DNA of 64,000 nt from Pseudoalteromonas rubra. Its GTDB lineage: Bacteria > Pseudomonadota > Gammaproteobacteria > Enterobacterales > Alteromonadaceae. Below are positions 27,893-37,674 of the stretch, one piece after another. Location: the NCBI RefSeq assembly GCF_001482385.1, contig NZ_CP013611.1:248001-312000 (forward strand). Reading direction: 5' to 3'. Every line of letters starts with the position of its first letter. Within the stretch, counting starts at the first letter, position 1. The position numbers were made by a program, and so were the translations under genes. The notes beneath the pieces are model-generated. The model saw only the letters and a program-made list of their open reading frames with translations. It made no database searches and was not told the origin of the DNA.

Positions 27893-29104
27893 ATGTTTCA
27901 GCCTGTTAGCCTTTATATAGGGCTCAGATACAGCCGTGCCACCAAGGGCAATGGGTTTGTATCTTTTATTTCGTTTTTTTCCATTGCCGGGATAGCGCTT
28001 GGGTTAATGGCGCTCATTACAGTCAGCTCTGTGATGAATGGGTTTGAGCAGAGTCTGAAAAATGCCATGCTCGATTTAATTCCTCATGTGCAGCTACATA
28101 AATCATCAGATGAACAATCGCACGACGCCGGGGCGCTGTTGATTAAACTGAGTGCACTGCCAGGCGTTAAGCGGGTAACCCCTTATGTAACCAGCGATGT
28201 GATCCTGCAAACAAATAAAGATTTGGTTGGTGTGCGTCTACAGGGCGCCTTTTCTGGTTACCCATCAGCACTTGAGCCCCATATTGAAGCCGGTAGCCTG
28301 GCGCAGTTTCGTGAGCAGAAATATCAGCTGGCGCTGAGTCGTTATCTGGCCAATCAGCTGGATGTACGATTAGGACAAAAAGTTCGGGTTATCATGCCCG
28401 ATATTAGCAGTTACACGCCCATGGGTCGGGTCCCTAAACAGCGTTTATTTACCGTTGCCCTGATTTACAACACCCATAGTGAGGCCGATGTGAATCTGGC
28501 GTTCGCCGATGGTAAAAGCTTGCAACGTTTACTTCAGCGCAAACCGACGGACTTTGATGTAAGCATTACGTTGAAAGATGCCTTTGCCGTGAACGAGTTC
28601 AAAACAGTTCATGCGCCGCTATTGTCGGGGCTGGAGTACTCAGACTGGCATGTCCAGCAAGGGGCATTATTTGCTGCTGTAGCCATGGAAAAACGCATTA
28701 TGTCCTTATTGCTGGGACTGATTGTGATTGTGGCTGTATTCAATATCGTGTCGGCCCTGTCGATGATGGTCAGTGAAAAGCAAGGTGAAGTCGCTATTTT
28801 GCAAACTTTGGGACTGGCACCTGATGCCATAGCGCGGGTGTTTATGGTGCAGGGGTTGTACAACGGTGTTGTGGGTACGCTGATCGGCATTGTGTTTGGT
28901 TATCTGCTGGCTAGTCATATTAACGAAGTGCTGGCAGTCAGTGGGCTGTCTTTGCTGGGTGGTGCAGAGTTACCGGTTAGATTCGACTGGTTGAGTTTGA
29001 GTTTGATTGTTGCGACCAGTCTGGTTTTGAGTTTTCTTGCAACATTGTATCCGGCGTTTAAAGCCGCAAAAGTGCTTCCTGCTGAGGTGTTAAGGTATGA
29101 GTGA
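27893..29104 (+). CDS. lolC: Lipoprotein-releasing ABC transporter membrane subunit LolC
   Basis: A 403-residue FtsX-type permease with four membrane helices: one near the N terminus ([20 protein letters not shown]), then a large periplasmic domain and three C-terminal helices. [20 protein letters not shown] after the first helix is the LolC/LolE signature. With LolD and LolE it extracts outer-membrane lipoproteins from the inner membrane. It is first in lolCDE and overlaps lolD by 8 bases. Confidence 0.94.
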   Translation: MFQPVSLYIGLRYSRATKGNGFVSFISFFSIAGIALGLMALITVSSVMNGFEQSLKNAMLDLIPHVQLHKSSDEQSHDAGALLIKLSALPGVKRVTPYVTSDVILQTNKDLVGVRLQGAFSGYPSALEPHIEAGSLAQFREQKYQLALSRYLANQLDVRLGQKVRVIMPDISSYTPMGRVPKQRLFTVALIYNTHSEADVNLAFADGKSLQRLLQRKPTDFDVSITLKDAFAVNEFKTVHAPLLSGLEYSDWHVQQGALFAAVAMEKRIMSLLLGLIVIVAVFNIVSALSMMVSEKQGEVAILQTLGLAPDAIARVFMVQGLYNGVVGTLIGIVFGYLLASHINEVLAVSGLSLLGGAELPVRFDWLSLSLIVATSLVLSFLATLYPAFKAAKVLPAEVLRYE

Positions 29105-29795
29105 TTTAGTAATTAAATGTCAGGGTCTGAGTAAGACGTATGATGAAGCGGGCCAGCAGGTTGAAGTGTTAAAAGGGGTTGATCTGGCGCTTGAACAGGG
29201 CGACATGTTAGCCATCGTCGGCAGCTCCGGCTCAGGAAAGAGTACCTTATTGCACATATTGGGTACTTTGGATACTGCCAGCAGTGGCTCAGTTAAAATT
29301 AAAGGTACTGATGTCGCTGAATTATCGCGCCGAAAACAAGCGGATTTTCGCAACCAAAACCTGGGATTTATATATCAGTTTCATCACCTGCTGATGGATT
29401 TTACCGCGTTGGAGAATGTGGCTATGCCTTTGCTGATTGCAGGTCAATCGCCTAAAGCTGCGCAGGCGCAGGCGCAGGAGATGTTGGGCAAAGTCGGCCT
29501 GGCCCATCGCGGTGGCCATCGACCGTCGGAGCTATCCGGCGGGGAGCGCCAACGGGTAGCCATTGCCAGAGCGCTGGTCACGCGCCCTGCATTGGTATTG
29601 GCAGATGAACCCACCGGTAATCTGGATAAGCAAAATGCTTTGAAAATTTATGCCTTGCTAAAAGAGTTAAACCGGGATTTAAAAACCAGCTTTGTGGTGG
29701 TAACACATGACCTCGAACTGGCGGCAAAGCTGGGCCGTGCCGTTGCTCTGGACGACGGTGTGCTGATTGAGCATGCCTTACATAGTGAAGCCTAA
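29097..29795 (+). CDS. lolD: Lipoprotein-releasing ABC transporter ATPase LolD
   Basis: A 232-residue ABC ATPase with Walker A (GSSGSGKST), signature ([15 protein letters not shown]), Walker B ([12 protein letters not shown]) and H-loop (VVVTHD). [18 protein letters not shown] is typical of LolD. It energises lipoprotein release by LolC/LolE. It overlaps lolC by 8 bases and ends 4 bases before the lolE start. Confidence 0.96.
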   Translation: MSDLVIKCQGLSKTYDEAGQQVEVLKGVDLALEQGDMLAIVGSSGSGKSTLLHILGTLDTASSGSVKIKGTDVAELSRRKQADFRNQNLGFIYQFHHLLMDFTALENVAMPLLIAGQSPKAAQAQAQEMLGKVGLAHRGGHRPSELSGGERQRVAIARALVTRPALVLADEPTGNLDKQNALKIYALLKELNRDLKTSFVVVTHDLELAAKLGRAVALDDGVLIEHALHSEA

Positions 29796-29799
29796 GCCA

Positions 29800-31026
29800 A
29801 TGTTGAGTGTGTTTATCAGTAACCGATTACGCGCTTCCAAGCATCAGGCTGGTATGATCGGGTTTTTGAGTAAATCGTCAACGCTCGGTGTCATGCTGGG
29901 GGTGGCGGTACTTATTGTCGCACTTTCAGTGATCAATGGGTTTGAACAGCAGCTGAAAACCCGATTGCTGTCTGTGGTGCCTCATGTCGCTTACCAGGCG
30001 CCGTACGACCCAATTTCGAATTGGCCTGATAAAGTACGATTGCTGGAAGCTCAGCAAGGTATCGTGGCTGCAGCCCCTGAGATATCTGTCACTGCCATGG
30101 TACAGTTTCGTGGTGAGCTAAAAGCTGCGGAAGTGAAGGGGATAGATTTTCTCTCTCATCATAAAGTGTCAGATGTGGGTCAGTTTATTACTGACATTTT
30201 ACTGAGCGAAATGACCGACAATGACATCATCTTAGGTCGACATATTGCAACAGAGTTGGGCTTAAAGCGCGGGGATAAAGTCACGCTGTTAGTGGCAAAT
30301 TCACAAGCCGCCTCTCCTTTGGCTGCTCCAAAGCGACTTAACTTTGTGTTAGCCGATGTGATCAATATGGGAGGACCCATTGATCGGTCGCTAGCTTTGG
30401 TCTCTGTGAAGAGGTTGCAGCAGGCAATGGGGCTTTCGGATGATGAAGTGACGGGGCTTCGCGCAAAAGTTGAAGATGTATTCTCCGCTCATCAGGTCGC
30501 AATGGCTGCAGGCCGGGCCTTACCTGATCTGGTTTACGTTAACAGCTGGTTTCGCACCCAAGGGAGTCTCTATCAGGATATTCAGATGGTCAGGACCATA
30601 GTGTACCTGGTGGTGTTTTTGATCATCGCTGTTGCCAGTTTTAATATTGTGTCGTCTATGGTGATGGAAGTGAAAGAAAAGCAAGCGGATATTGCGATTT
30701 TAAAAACCATGGGTACCAGAGATAGCACTATCTTCGCGACTTTTGCTATCCAGGGTGTCAGCTATGCACTAATAGGGGCCCTGGTTGGTCTGTTTGTGGG
30801 CATTCTGCTGGCGCTGAATATCTCAGACCTATTCCGTGCCTGGATTGAGCTTGATGGGGATAACCCGTTGCAGGGCGTTTATTTTATTGAGTTTTTGCCC
30901 AGTCAGTTAGATTGGATAGACGTGGTTTCTGTGTTGTCTATTACGCTTATTATTTCGGTATTATCTTGCCTTTACCCGGCCTGGCAGGCTGTAAAAATAG
31001 ACCCAGCTAGAGTCCTGGGAGGCTAG
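29800..31026 (+). CDS. lolE: Lipoprotein-releasing ABC transporter membrane subunit LolE
   Basis: A 408-residue FtsX-type permease paralogous to LolC, with GVMLGVAVLIVALSVINGFE near the N terminus and three C-terminal membrane helices. I chose the ATG at 29800 (MLSVFISNRLRA), four bases after the lolD stop; the frame is open back to a TTG at 29767 but that adds a non-family extension. LolE recognises the lipoprotein before LolA accepts it. It is the last gene of lolCDE. Confidence 0.94.
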   Translation: MLSVFISNRLRASKHQAGMIGFLSKSSTLGVMLGVAVLIVALSVINGFEQQLKTRLLSVVPHVAYQAPYDPISNWPDKVRLLEAQQGIVAAAPEISVTAMVQFRGELKAAEVKGIDFLSHHKVSDVGQFITDILLSEMTDNDIILGRHIATELGLKRGDKVTLLVANSQAASPLAAPKRLNFVLADVINMGGPIDRSLALVSVKRLQQAMGLSDDEVTGLRAKVEDVFSAHQVAMAAGRALPDLVYVNSWFRTQGSLYQDIQMVRTIVYLVVFLIIAVASFNIVSSMVMEVKEKQADIAILKTMGTRDSTIFATFAIQGVSYALIGALVGLFVGILLALNISDLFRAWIELDGDNPLQGVYFIEFLPSQLDWIDVVSVLSITLIISVLSCLYPAWQAVKIDPARVLGG

Positions 31027-31031
31027 TGCAG

Positions 31032-31058
31032 GTAACGCATATCGAGTGTATGCGTTAC
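31032..31058. terminator. Stem-loop at the convergent ends of lolE and the EAL gene
   Basis: GTAACGCATA and TATGCGTTAC form a perfect 10-bp stem with a 7-base loop, just after the lolE stop and covering the stop of the EAL gene. Neither strand has a T-tract, so intrinsic termination is uncertain. Confidence 0.4.
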
Positions 31059-32674
31059 TCTTCAAAGTGCAGGTAGCTGGATTTATCGGCTACAACATAT
31101 TCGACGAAGTCAGCGATATTCAGCGGCTTGCTATAATAATATCCCTGTATATATTCAACCCCTTTGGCTTTGGCATAGATCATCTGGTCTAATTGTTCTA
31201 TACCTTCTGCGACCAGTGGTTTATCGAGATTTTTTGCCAGCGATACAATGGAATTGAAAAGCGATTGCATTTTTCCGTCACTGACGACATTGGTGACAAA
31301 GGCACGATCAATTTTAATTTCATCGAAATGCAGTTTACACAAATAGCTCAGGCTGGAGTAGCCGGTTCCAAAATCATCAATTGATATCATCAGCCCTTCG
31401 CTTTGTAGTTTTTGCAGTATCTCATTAATATAATTAAAGTTATCAATCAGTGCTGATTCAGTGAGTTCCAGCTTAATTTTGACGGGGTTCAGCGACAGCC
31501 TCTCCAGCGCTTGCAGTAAACGGGTAGTAAAGTTAACGTCGAGAATTTCAACAACGCTGATGTTAATGGCAAAACGAAACTGGCGGGCCTCAATATGCTC
31601 CTGCGCGAGTAAACTTTTTAACTTATTAATCTGGCTCAGCGTAAACAATGTTAGCTTGTTGATCTCGCCCGTACTTTCAATGATTGGAATAAATTCGGTA
31701 GGCGGTATAGGCTGTCCATCAAGCTCCCAGCGCATAAGGCACTCAGCCCCAATCAGGCGTTCGGTTTTGGTGTCATGAATTGGCTGGAATACCACTTCAA
31801 AGCTGTCTGCGAGGTTATCCTGATAAAGGGCGCTGCGCAGGCCGGTTTCAATTTTGTTTTGTCGTTCAATTTGCCGGGCCAGCGTTTCTTTGAATTCGAC
31901 CAGACGGTTGTGGTCTGATAGCGCATCAAAGGTTGCCATTTCGGCTTTGTTCAGACTTAACTCATGGTCGTCACTGGGTTGCTCTTTATAGTAGCCCAAT
32001 GATACATTGCTGTAGAAACTGTTGCCGTTAAAATTAAAGGGTTCGTTCAGTTGCCTGTATAAGCTTTCGATATTCAGTGGAACCGTATTCGGAATGAACA
32101 CGCAGTAACAGTCGGAAGAGTGTTTAGAGAAGATACCTTTGTCAAATTCCCCTTGAAACCGTGCTAGTATCTCCATAAACACCAGGTTGGCAACACCAAT
32201 ATTCCAGACTTCGGAAATACGTTGAAAATTGCAGATCCGGACACAGCAAATGGTACCCTGATGTGGTTGCTCTTTAATTTTGTTAATGAAGGCATCCCGA
32301 TACAACAGCCCTGTGTGGGGATCACGGATTGCGAGCTGTTTATTCAGGCGTCTGACGGAGATAAGCTCTTCAATGGGTTCGAGCCTGAGGTAATACTGGT
32401 CATCCTGCCTGAAGTTGTAGAGCCTGACCCAGGTAACGCTACTGTTATCTATACTGACGCCCAGTTCAATTTGGTCAAAGATAGGATCGAACAAGATTTC
32501 ACTGAGATTGAGTTCTATAAAGACTTCATCAATAAAAACCAGTTTTTGCGATAGTATGTCTCCGGGCTTCAGGCCTAGCATGCGCTCGGCAGCATCAGAG
32601 ATGGAGATGATCTGCCCTTGCCTGTCATAGCTAAGATAAGCAATGTGCAGTAGTTGACTTAGTTGGTTTTTCAT
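31055..32674 (-). CDS. EAL-domain c-di-GMP phosphodiesterase with PAS and degenerate GGDEF
   Basis: About 539 residues: a PAS domain (residues about 10-110), a GGDEF-like domain with the motif decayed to SSDCY, and a C-terminal EAL domain. The EAL residues for metal and catalysis are all present: AECLMRW, FAINIS, KLELTES, IDDFGTGYSSLSYL, IKIDRAF, AEGIEQ and IQGYYYSKPL. It should hydrolyse c-di-GMP in the cytoplasm. There is no membrane helix. The in-frame GTG at 32683 overlaps the cheB stop (GTGA); I use the ATG at 32674. As the last gene of the chemosensory operon it may couple that pathway to c-di-GMP. Confidence 0.92.
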   Translation of the reverse strand: MKNQLSQLLHIAYLSYDRQGQIISISDAAERMLGLKPGDILSQKLVFIDEVFIELNLSEILFDPIFDQIELGVSIDNSSVTWVRLYNFRQDDQYYLRLEPIEELISVRRLNKQLAIRDPHTGLLYRDAFINKIKEQPHQGTICCVRICNFQRISEVWNIGVANLVFMEILARFQGEFDKGIFSKHSSDCYCVFIPNTVPLNIESLYRQLNEPFNFNGNSFYSNVSLGYYKEQPSDDHELSLNKAEMATFDALSDHNRLVEFKETLARQIERQNKIETGLRSALYQDNLADSFEVVFQPIHDTKTERLIGAECLMRWELDGQPIPPTEFIPIIESTGEINKLTLFTLSQINKLKSLLAQEHIEARQFRFAINISVVEILDVNFTTRLLQALERLSLNPVKIKLELTESALIDNFNYINEILQKLQSEGLMISIDDFGTGYSSLSYLCKLHFDEIKIDRAFVTNVVSDGKMQSLFNSIVSLAKNLDKPLVAEGIEQLDQMIYAKAKGVEYIQGYYYSKPLNIADFVEYVVADKSSYLHFEE

Positions 32675-32679
32675 ACAGA

Positions 32680-33744
32680 TCACTCAAGCGCTTTTTGGAT
32701 CTGGTAAGGGAGGTTGCTCAGCGCATAGATTTTATCGACGGCCCCCCTCGCGATGGCTTCTTTTGGCATACCAAATACCACACAACTGGACTCACTTTCT
32801 GCAAAAGTCATAGCTCCTTTTTGCTTCATCTCCAGTAAACCACTTGCGCCGTCATTGCCCATGCCGGTGAGAATAATACCAAGGGCATGATTGCCTACCG
32901 ACTGGGCTACGGAGCGAAACAACACATCTACCGAAGGTTTGTGGCGACTGACAAGTGGTCCATCACGTATCTCTAAATAGTAGTCCGTGCCTTGACGTTT
33001 TACCAACATATGCTGACCACCTGGTGCGACATAAACATGGCCGCGGCGGATGCGGGTGGCCGTTTGTCCTTCTTCTACGCTATGACCTGTGATGTCATTG
33101 AGGCGTTGGGCAAACGCAGCCGTAAATTTACTTGGCATATGCTGTACGATGACAATCGGCGGTGAATGGGCTGGGAGCTGTTGTAAAAGTCGGGCGATTG
33201 CCTCTGTACCGCCTGTCGAAGCGCCAATGGCAATCACTTTTCCGGCACTGTCAGGTGGCTGTGTTGTTTTGTGGGCAGGTAGCACTTCTTCTGTCGTATG
33301 TAGCTCACGAAAGGTGTCTTCTTCCAGGTATTTGAGTTGACGGACTTTGGCCTTATTAGCGCCTTTGATAGCGTCAATGATTTGCGACACCGAGTCACTG
33401 TGTAGAAAGTCTCCCAGCCCATGAGTGGGTTTGGCAATCACATCCACAGCACCACAAGCAAGCGCCTCCATGGCTGTGGTGGTTTTTTCCTGCGCAAGTG
33501 CCGAACAGATGATCACCGGTGTAGGGCGTTCTTGCATAATCTTCTTCAGGAAGGTGATGCCATTCATTTTTGGCATTTCCACGTCCAACAAAATGACATC
33601 CGGCCAATTCAAGTTCATTTTTCGCTCGGCGATGATGGGGTCGGGGGCGGTGCCACTGACCATTAAGGTACGTTCATGGGCTATGATCTCACTCATGACT
33701 TGGCGCATCAGGGCGGAATCATCGATGATGAAGACGCTGGTCAT
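32680..33744 (-). CDS. cheB: Chemotaxis protein-glutamate methylesterase CheB
   Basis: A 354-residue response regulator and methylesterase. The receiver domain has DDSALMRQVM and the phospho-acceptor in ILLDVEMPKMNG. The esterase domain has Ser in GASTGGTEAIARLL, His in VQHMPSKFTAAF and Asp in TGMGNDGASGL. It demethylates receptors during adaptation. I chose the ATG at 33744, which overlaps the cheR stop (ATGA) and is preceded by AAGGTG. Confidence 0.95.
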   Translation of the reverse strand: MTSVFIIDDSALMRQVMSEIIAHERTLMVSGTAPDPIIAERKMNLNWPDVILLDVEMPKMNGITFLKKIMQERPTPVIICSALAQEKTTTAMEALACGAVDVIAKPTHGLGDFLHSDSVSQIIDAIKGANKAKVRQLKYLEEDTFRELHTTEEVLPAHKTTQPPDSAGKVIAIGASTGGTEAIARLLQQLPAHSPPIVIVQHMPSKFTAAFAQRLNDITGHSVEEGQTATRIRRGHVYVAPGGQHMLVKRQGTDYYLEIRDGPLVSRHKPSVDVLFRSVAQSVGNHALGIILTGMGNDGASGLLEMKQKGAMTFAESESSCVVFGMPKEAIARGAVDKIYALSNLPYQIQKALE

Positions 33745-34544
33745 AAGGTCACCTTCTTGTATATGCAGGGACTCAGGGTTTGCAGACAAGCAGGTTTGTC
33801 TCGCATGGCTTCCGAATGTCCCAAAAAGAGTAAACCGCCATGGTTTAAACGTTTGATGATGTTATTCAGGATGGCTTGTTGTTTGGATTTGTCAAAGTAG
33901 ATAAGTACATTACGCAGAAAAATCACATCAAACGAAAAATCAACCGTGGTCAGGTGTAACAGGTTGTCTTCCTGAAAGCTGCATTGTTTTTTAAGCGTGG
34001 AGATCAGCGTGAAGTTGTCAGCGTTTTTGCCCGTTCCCTTCATCCAATAACGGATCCGGTAGCGTTTGGGAATTTTGCCTACAGTTGAAATGGCATAACG
34101 TGCATCTCTGGCCATAAGCACCGACATTTCAGAAATATCTGTGCCGATAACATGCCATGGTCGGTTATAGAATAAGTCGTCCAGTATCATGGCCTGTGAG
34201 TACGCATCTTCTCCGCTTGAGCAAGCGGCACTCCAGGCCCGAATGGGAGCGTGTCGAGGGCGGTTGTGCTGATAATAGTGATAAAGAAACTCAAACTGGG
34301 CTTGCTCCCTGAAAAAATAGGTTTCATGCGTGGTGAGTTTATCAATAAAAACTTGCAGCTCATCATGTCCCTCGGGTGTCATCAACAAGCGATAATACTT
34401 GCTAAAAGAGGGACAGCGCTTAGCACGCAGGCGACTGGCAAGGCGGCTTGCCACAATATCAGCTTTGTTTTTGCCCAGGCTGATCCCGGTATGCTGCTCA
34501 AACAGGCGGTTGAGTTGCTGAAACTCCAGAGTTGAAATTGCCAT
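33741..34544 (-). CDS. cheR: Chemotaxis receptor methyltransferase CheR
   Basis: A 267-residue S-adenosylmethionine-dependent methyltransferase. The N-terminal helical domain (TGISLGKNKADIVASRLASR) is followed by the catalytic fold with FFREQAQFEFL, WSAACSSGEDAYSQAM, GTDISEMSVLMARDARY and FDVIFLRNVLIYF. It methylates receptor glutamates. It lies between cheW and cheB, 6 bases after cheW and overlapping cheB by 4 bases. No TPR extension is present. Confidence 0.96.
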   Translation of the reverse strand: MAISTLEFQQLNRLFEQHTGISLGKNKADIVASRLASRLRAKRCPSFSKYYRLLMTPEGHDELQVFIDKLTTHETYFFREQAQFEFLYHYYQHNRPRHAPIRAWSAACSSGEDAYSQAMILDDLFYNRPWHVIGTDISEMSVLMARDARYAISTVGKIPKRYRIRYWMKGTGKNADNFTLISTLKKQCSFQEDNLLHLTTVDFSFDVIFLRNVLIYFDKSKQQAILNNIIKRLNHGGLLFLGHSEAMRDKPACLQTLSPCIYKKVTL

Positions 34545-34550
34545 TACTGC

Positions 34551-35096
34551 CTATCGCTGACAAAACCGGGTGAAAAATTCAGCCTGAGAGGATTTCAGTT
34601 GTGCATTTATCTCACTGATATTGAGCACACTGTTCATGTCTAGCAAAATGGTGAGCTGGTTATTAATTTTCGCCATTTTCCAGACAAAGTGACGGGGGAT
34701 ATTGGCACCGAAAGAGGGGGAGTCCTCCAGCTGAGTGCAATTGATATACTGAATAGACATCACGCTACTGACCAGCATACCGAGGCTCATGACTTCGTCC
34801 AGACTGGGATCATAAAAGTCATATAGCACGATACAACTGTATTTGTTGTAAGGCTGAGGATTTTTCAGCATCAGGCGGTGTTGCATATCCAGAACCGGGA
34901 TAACACTACCTCGGACGTTGATAACCCCCCGGATCACCTGATCACACATAGGGACCATCGTCGTGTCGGTCAGCTCAATGACTTCTTTCACCGATTCTAT
35001 TGGAATGCCAAAGGTATCATATCCGATGGACACGAGCAGTGAATGGAGCTCTCCGTTGGTTTTATTGCTATCTGTCAGAGTGGACGCTGAATACAT
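34551..35096 (-). CDS. cheW: CheW-like coupling protein (second copy)
   Basis: A 181-residue CheW-domain protein: SIGYDTFGIPIESVKEVIEL, then IRGVINVRGSVIPVLDMQHR, then LTILLDMNSVLNISEI. CheW links receptors to CheA. AGGAAAGG lies within the end of the preceding cheW gene, about 7 bases from this ATG. It is the second of two adjacent cheW genes, which is common in non-enteric chemosensory operons. Confidence 0.92.
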   Translation of the reverse strand: MYSASTLTDSNKTNGELHSLLVSIGYDTFGIPIESVKEVIELTDTTMVPMCDQVIRGVINVRGSVIPVLDMQHRLMLKNPQPYNKYSCIVLYDFYDPSLDEVMSLGMLVSSVMSIQYINCTQLEDSPSFGANIPRHFVWKMAKINNQLTILLDMNSVLNISEINAQLKSSQAEFFTRFCQR

Positions 35097-35097
35097 A

Positions 35098-35667
35098 TCA
35101 CCTTTCCTCGTATGATTGCGCGGGGTCGGAGTCGAGTGTCAGTTCTAGTGCCAGTTGCTTATTGTGTTGCTGTATGTCGTCAAACAACTGCACATCATCC
35201 AGCGTCAGTATTTTGGTAATGTCCAGTATGGTCATCAGACTGTCTGTTAATTTAGCCAGACCATAAACAAAGCGGCTATGAAACTGACCGGCGATACTGG
35301 GCACCTGGTCAATCTCATTCGCTGGTATATCCAGTACTTTAGTTACCATATCGACTTTCAGGCCGACAGTAATATTTTGTGCTTTATAGTTGCACTCAGC
35401 GACAATAATGCAGGTACGATTGGTGTTTGGCTGTGCGGGTTTGTTCAGTCGAACGGATAAGTCAAAAACAGGAATGACCAGGCCCCTGAGGTTGATAGCA
35501 CCGATAATGAAATCAGGAGCCATAGGGATCTTATCCACTTCGACATATTCCATGATCTCTCTGACGATGGAAATACTGATTGAGTAAGATGCGCCATTGA
35601 GCTCAAAAGCCAGATACTTGTCAAGATCGTAGGCCGTTGTGGCTGGGTTATGGACTAGTTCACTTAT
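35098..35667 (-). CDS. cheW: CheW-like coupling protein (first copy) with no standard start codon
   Basis: The clear CheW frame runs back from 35098 to the receptor stop codon at 35674-35676. It includes KYLAFELNGASYSISISIVR, an essential CheW N-terminal strand pair, upstream of the first in-frame ATG at 35553. No ATG, GTG or TTG occurs in that 41-codon stretch. Options are an ATA start at 35667 (reading ISELVHNPATT), a one-base insertion after the ATG at 35674 (TAATG overlap with the receptor stop; deleting one A of GATAAGTG restores the frame), or stop read-through. Starting at 35553 would leave a truncated domain. The rest of the protein looks intact. Confidence 0.75.
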   Translation of the reverse strand: MSELVHNPATTAYDLDKYLAFELNGASYSISISIVREIMEYVEVDKIPMAPDFIIGAINLRGLVIPVFDLSVRLNKPAQPNTNRTCIIVAECNYKAQNITVGLKVDMVTKVLDIPANEIDQVPSIAGQFHSRFVYGLAKLTDSLMTILDITKILTLDDVQLFDDIQQHNKQLALELTLDSDPAQSYEER

Positions 35668-35673
35668 CGCACA

Positions 35674-37652
35674 TTACTCATCAAACGGGGCGTAACCATC
35701 TTCGCGGCTATGGCTACTGTCGTGAATGACATGAGACTGACGTCCTTTGTTGCCGCGACCATTGTTGCTTAATTTAAAGTATCCTACGGTCGAGCGAATG
35801 TCTCCGGTTTGATCCTGAACCATTTTGGCCGTTGATGCGAGTTCCTCAGAGGCGGACGCATTTTGTTGGGCAATTTCATCAAGCTGAGCAACGGTACGAT
35901 TAATCTCAGCCACACTGGTACTTTGCTCTGTCGATGCCGCGGTGATCTCCTGCACTAAATCAGCGGTTTTGCCAATGTTGGGCACCATTCTGTCGAGCAT
36001 GGCTCCAGCATGTTGCGCGATCTTAACGCTGTTGTCGGCAAGTGTACTGATGTCTTGTGCGGCAACCTGAGACCGTTCTGCGAGTTTACGCACTTCATCC
36101 GCCACCACAGCAAAGCCTTTACCATGTTCACCGGCTCTGGCCGCTTCAATGGCGGCATTCAAAGCCAGGAGATTGGTTTTATATGCGATGTCTTCGATGA
36201 TGCCGATTTTTTCCGCTATCTGAGTCATGGCCTGAACGGTGTCTTTTACAGCCTGGCCACCATCGTTTGCCTCACTGCTGGATTGCTTGGCAATGTCATT
36301 GGTCATTTTGGAGTTTTCGGTATTCATTGAAATGGACGAACTCATTTGTTCCAGCGACGCGGAAGTTTCTTCCACACTGGCTGCCAGTTGATTGGAGGTT
36401 GAGCTGAGCATGCGGGAAGTGGTGCTCACTTCATTGGTACTGTGGGCAATGGACTCAACAGATTCCTGAATATCCAGCAAAATATTTTGCAGCCGCTCGA
36501 TAAATCCGTTGAAGCTCTGTGCGGTTTTACCGATTTCATCATTACCAAAATCTGGTATACGTCGGGTCAGGTCGCCTTCCCCCGAACGCAAATCTTCAGC
36601 TGCTTCTGCCAGCGCATTGATAGGCAGCACTATGCCCCGGATCAAGAAAGCGGCGGTGGCGATAGCGAGGACAATCGCGACGATAAGTAAGCCCCAGACA
36701 AGCTTAATACTGTCTCGAGCGGCAGACATAAGATCGTTGAGCGAAGTGGTGCTCTCAGCTATCGCTTCATTGGAGATTTTTTCCAGTATTTCTTCTATTT
36801 TGCTGAAAATATCGTGCTCCAGTCGGTCAACATCTTTGGAGGCCTGAATTTTTTGTTTGGGGTCATACATGGCGAAAATTTCTTTACCCCCGTTGTAGAG
36901 ACCTAGGTACATGCGCTCAATGTCACCAATGGCTTTAATTTCCAGAGGTTTTCTTTCCAGAGGCTTGAACTCCGAAAGAAAATTGGAAAAGGTACGGGCG
37001 TCTTTTTCAAAGGCAGCGGTTGCACCGACTCGACCACGCATATATGCGTTAAGTGACCCCATCATGTCGCCTTGTTCGTCAATCAGCTCTAGATAGTAGC
37101 GTACGCCGGGTAAATCATCGTTGACCACTTCGGCGAAGTCGCCACTGCTGCCGGCATCAGCCACTTCGGCCTCTTTTTGCGAGTCGAGTAAACTTTCGAG
37201 CGGTTCCGCGAACTCTCGATTGATGTACTCATATTTTTCGACCGCTTTTTCCTCCTGAAGGGGGTCAAATCGGTCAAAAATAAGCTCTTGATTCTCGCTG
37301 GCATAACGACGCACTAAATCTTCCAGCTGCCGTATGTAGCTGGTGTCAACAGAATTGAGCCGCTTAAGATCTTCGAGGTAGTTAGTGAACTCACTGTAGT
37401 TTGACAAAAAGTCCGCTTTTTCGTCCGCCTCGCCGGCAATGTATTCCAGCACGTTGCTGTTCATGTCACCCAGTTCGTCGAGCATATTCAGCGCATAAAT
37501 GGCCTCAGGTATGTCGTACTGTCCGACATTGGTGGCAAATCCTTCAATCCGGCCGTTTTTCATTTGTACTGACACGGCAATCACCAGCAACAGCAGCCCC
37601 AGGTAAACATGGCCAGAATGATCTTGTTTTTAATGGTCAGATTCTTAAACAT
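35674..37652 (-). CDS. Methyl-accepting chemotaxis protein with duplicated helical sensor; apparent one-base frameshift in first membrane helix
   Basis: The ATG at 37652, with CGGAG about 9 bases upstream, starts [17 protein letters not shown], then the frame breaks near 37597-37604 (ACCTGGGG); one missing base would join it to [14 protein letters not shown] and the remaining 630 residues. The sensor has two repeated helical bundles ([20 protein letters not shown] and [20 protein letters not shown]), as in HBM-type receptors. A membrane helix ([20 protein letters not shown]), HAMP and the signalling tip [20 protein letters not shown] follow. As written the gene would not be translated normally from its own start. 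Confidence 0.85.
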
Positions 37653-37674
37653 CTCTACGCTCCGTTTTATCTAA

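Noticed and set aside
29461..29480. GCGCAG triple repeat in lolD
   Set aside because: Three copies within a coding helix; probably codon bias for Ala-Gln, not a regulatory repeat.
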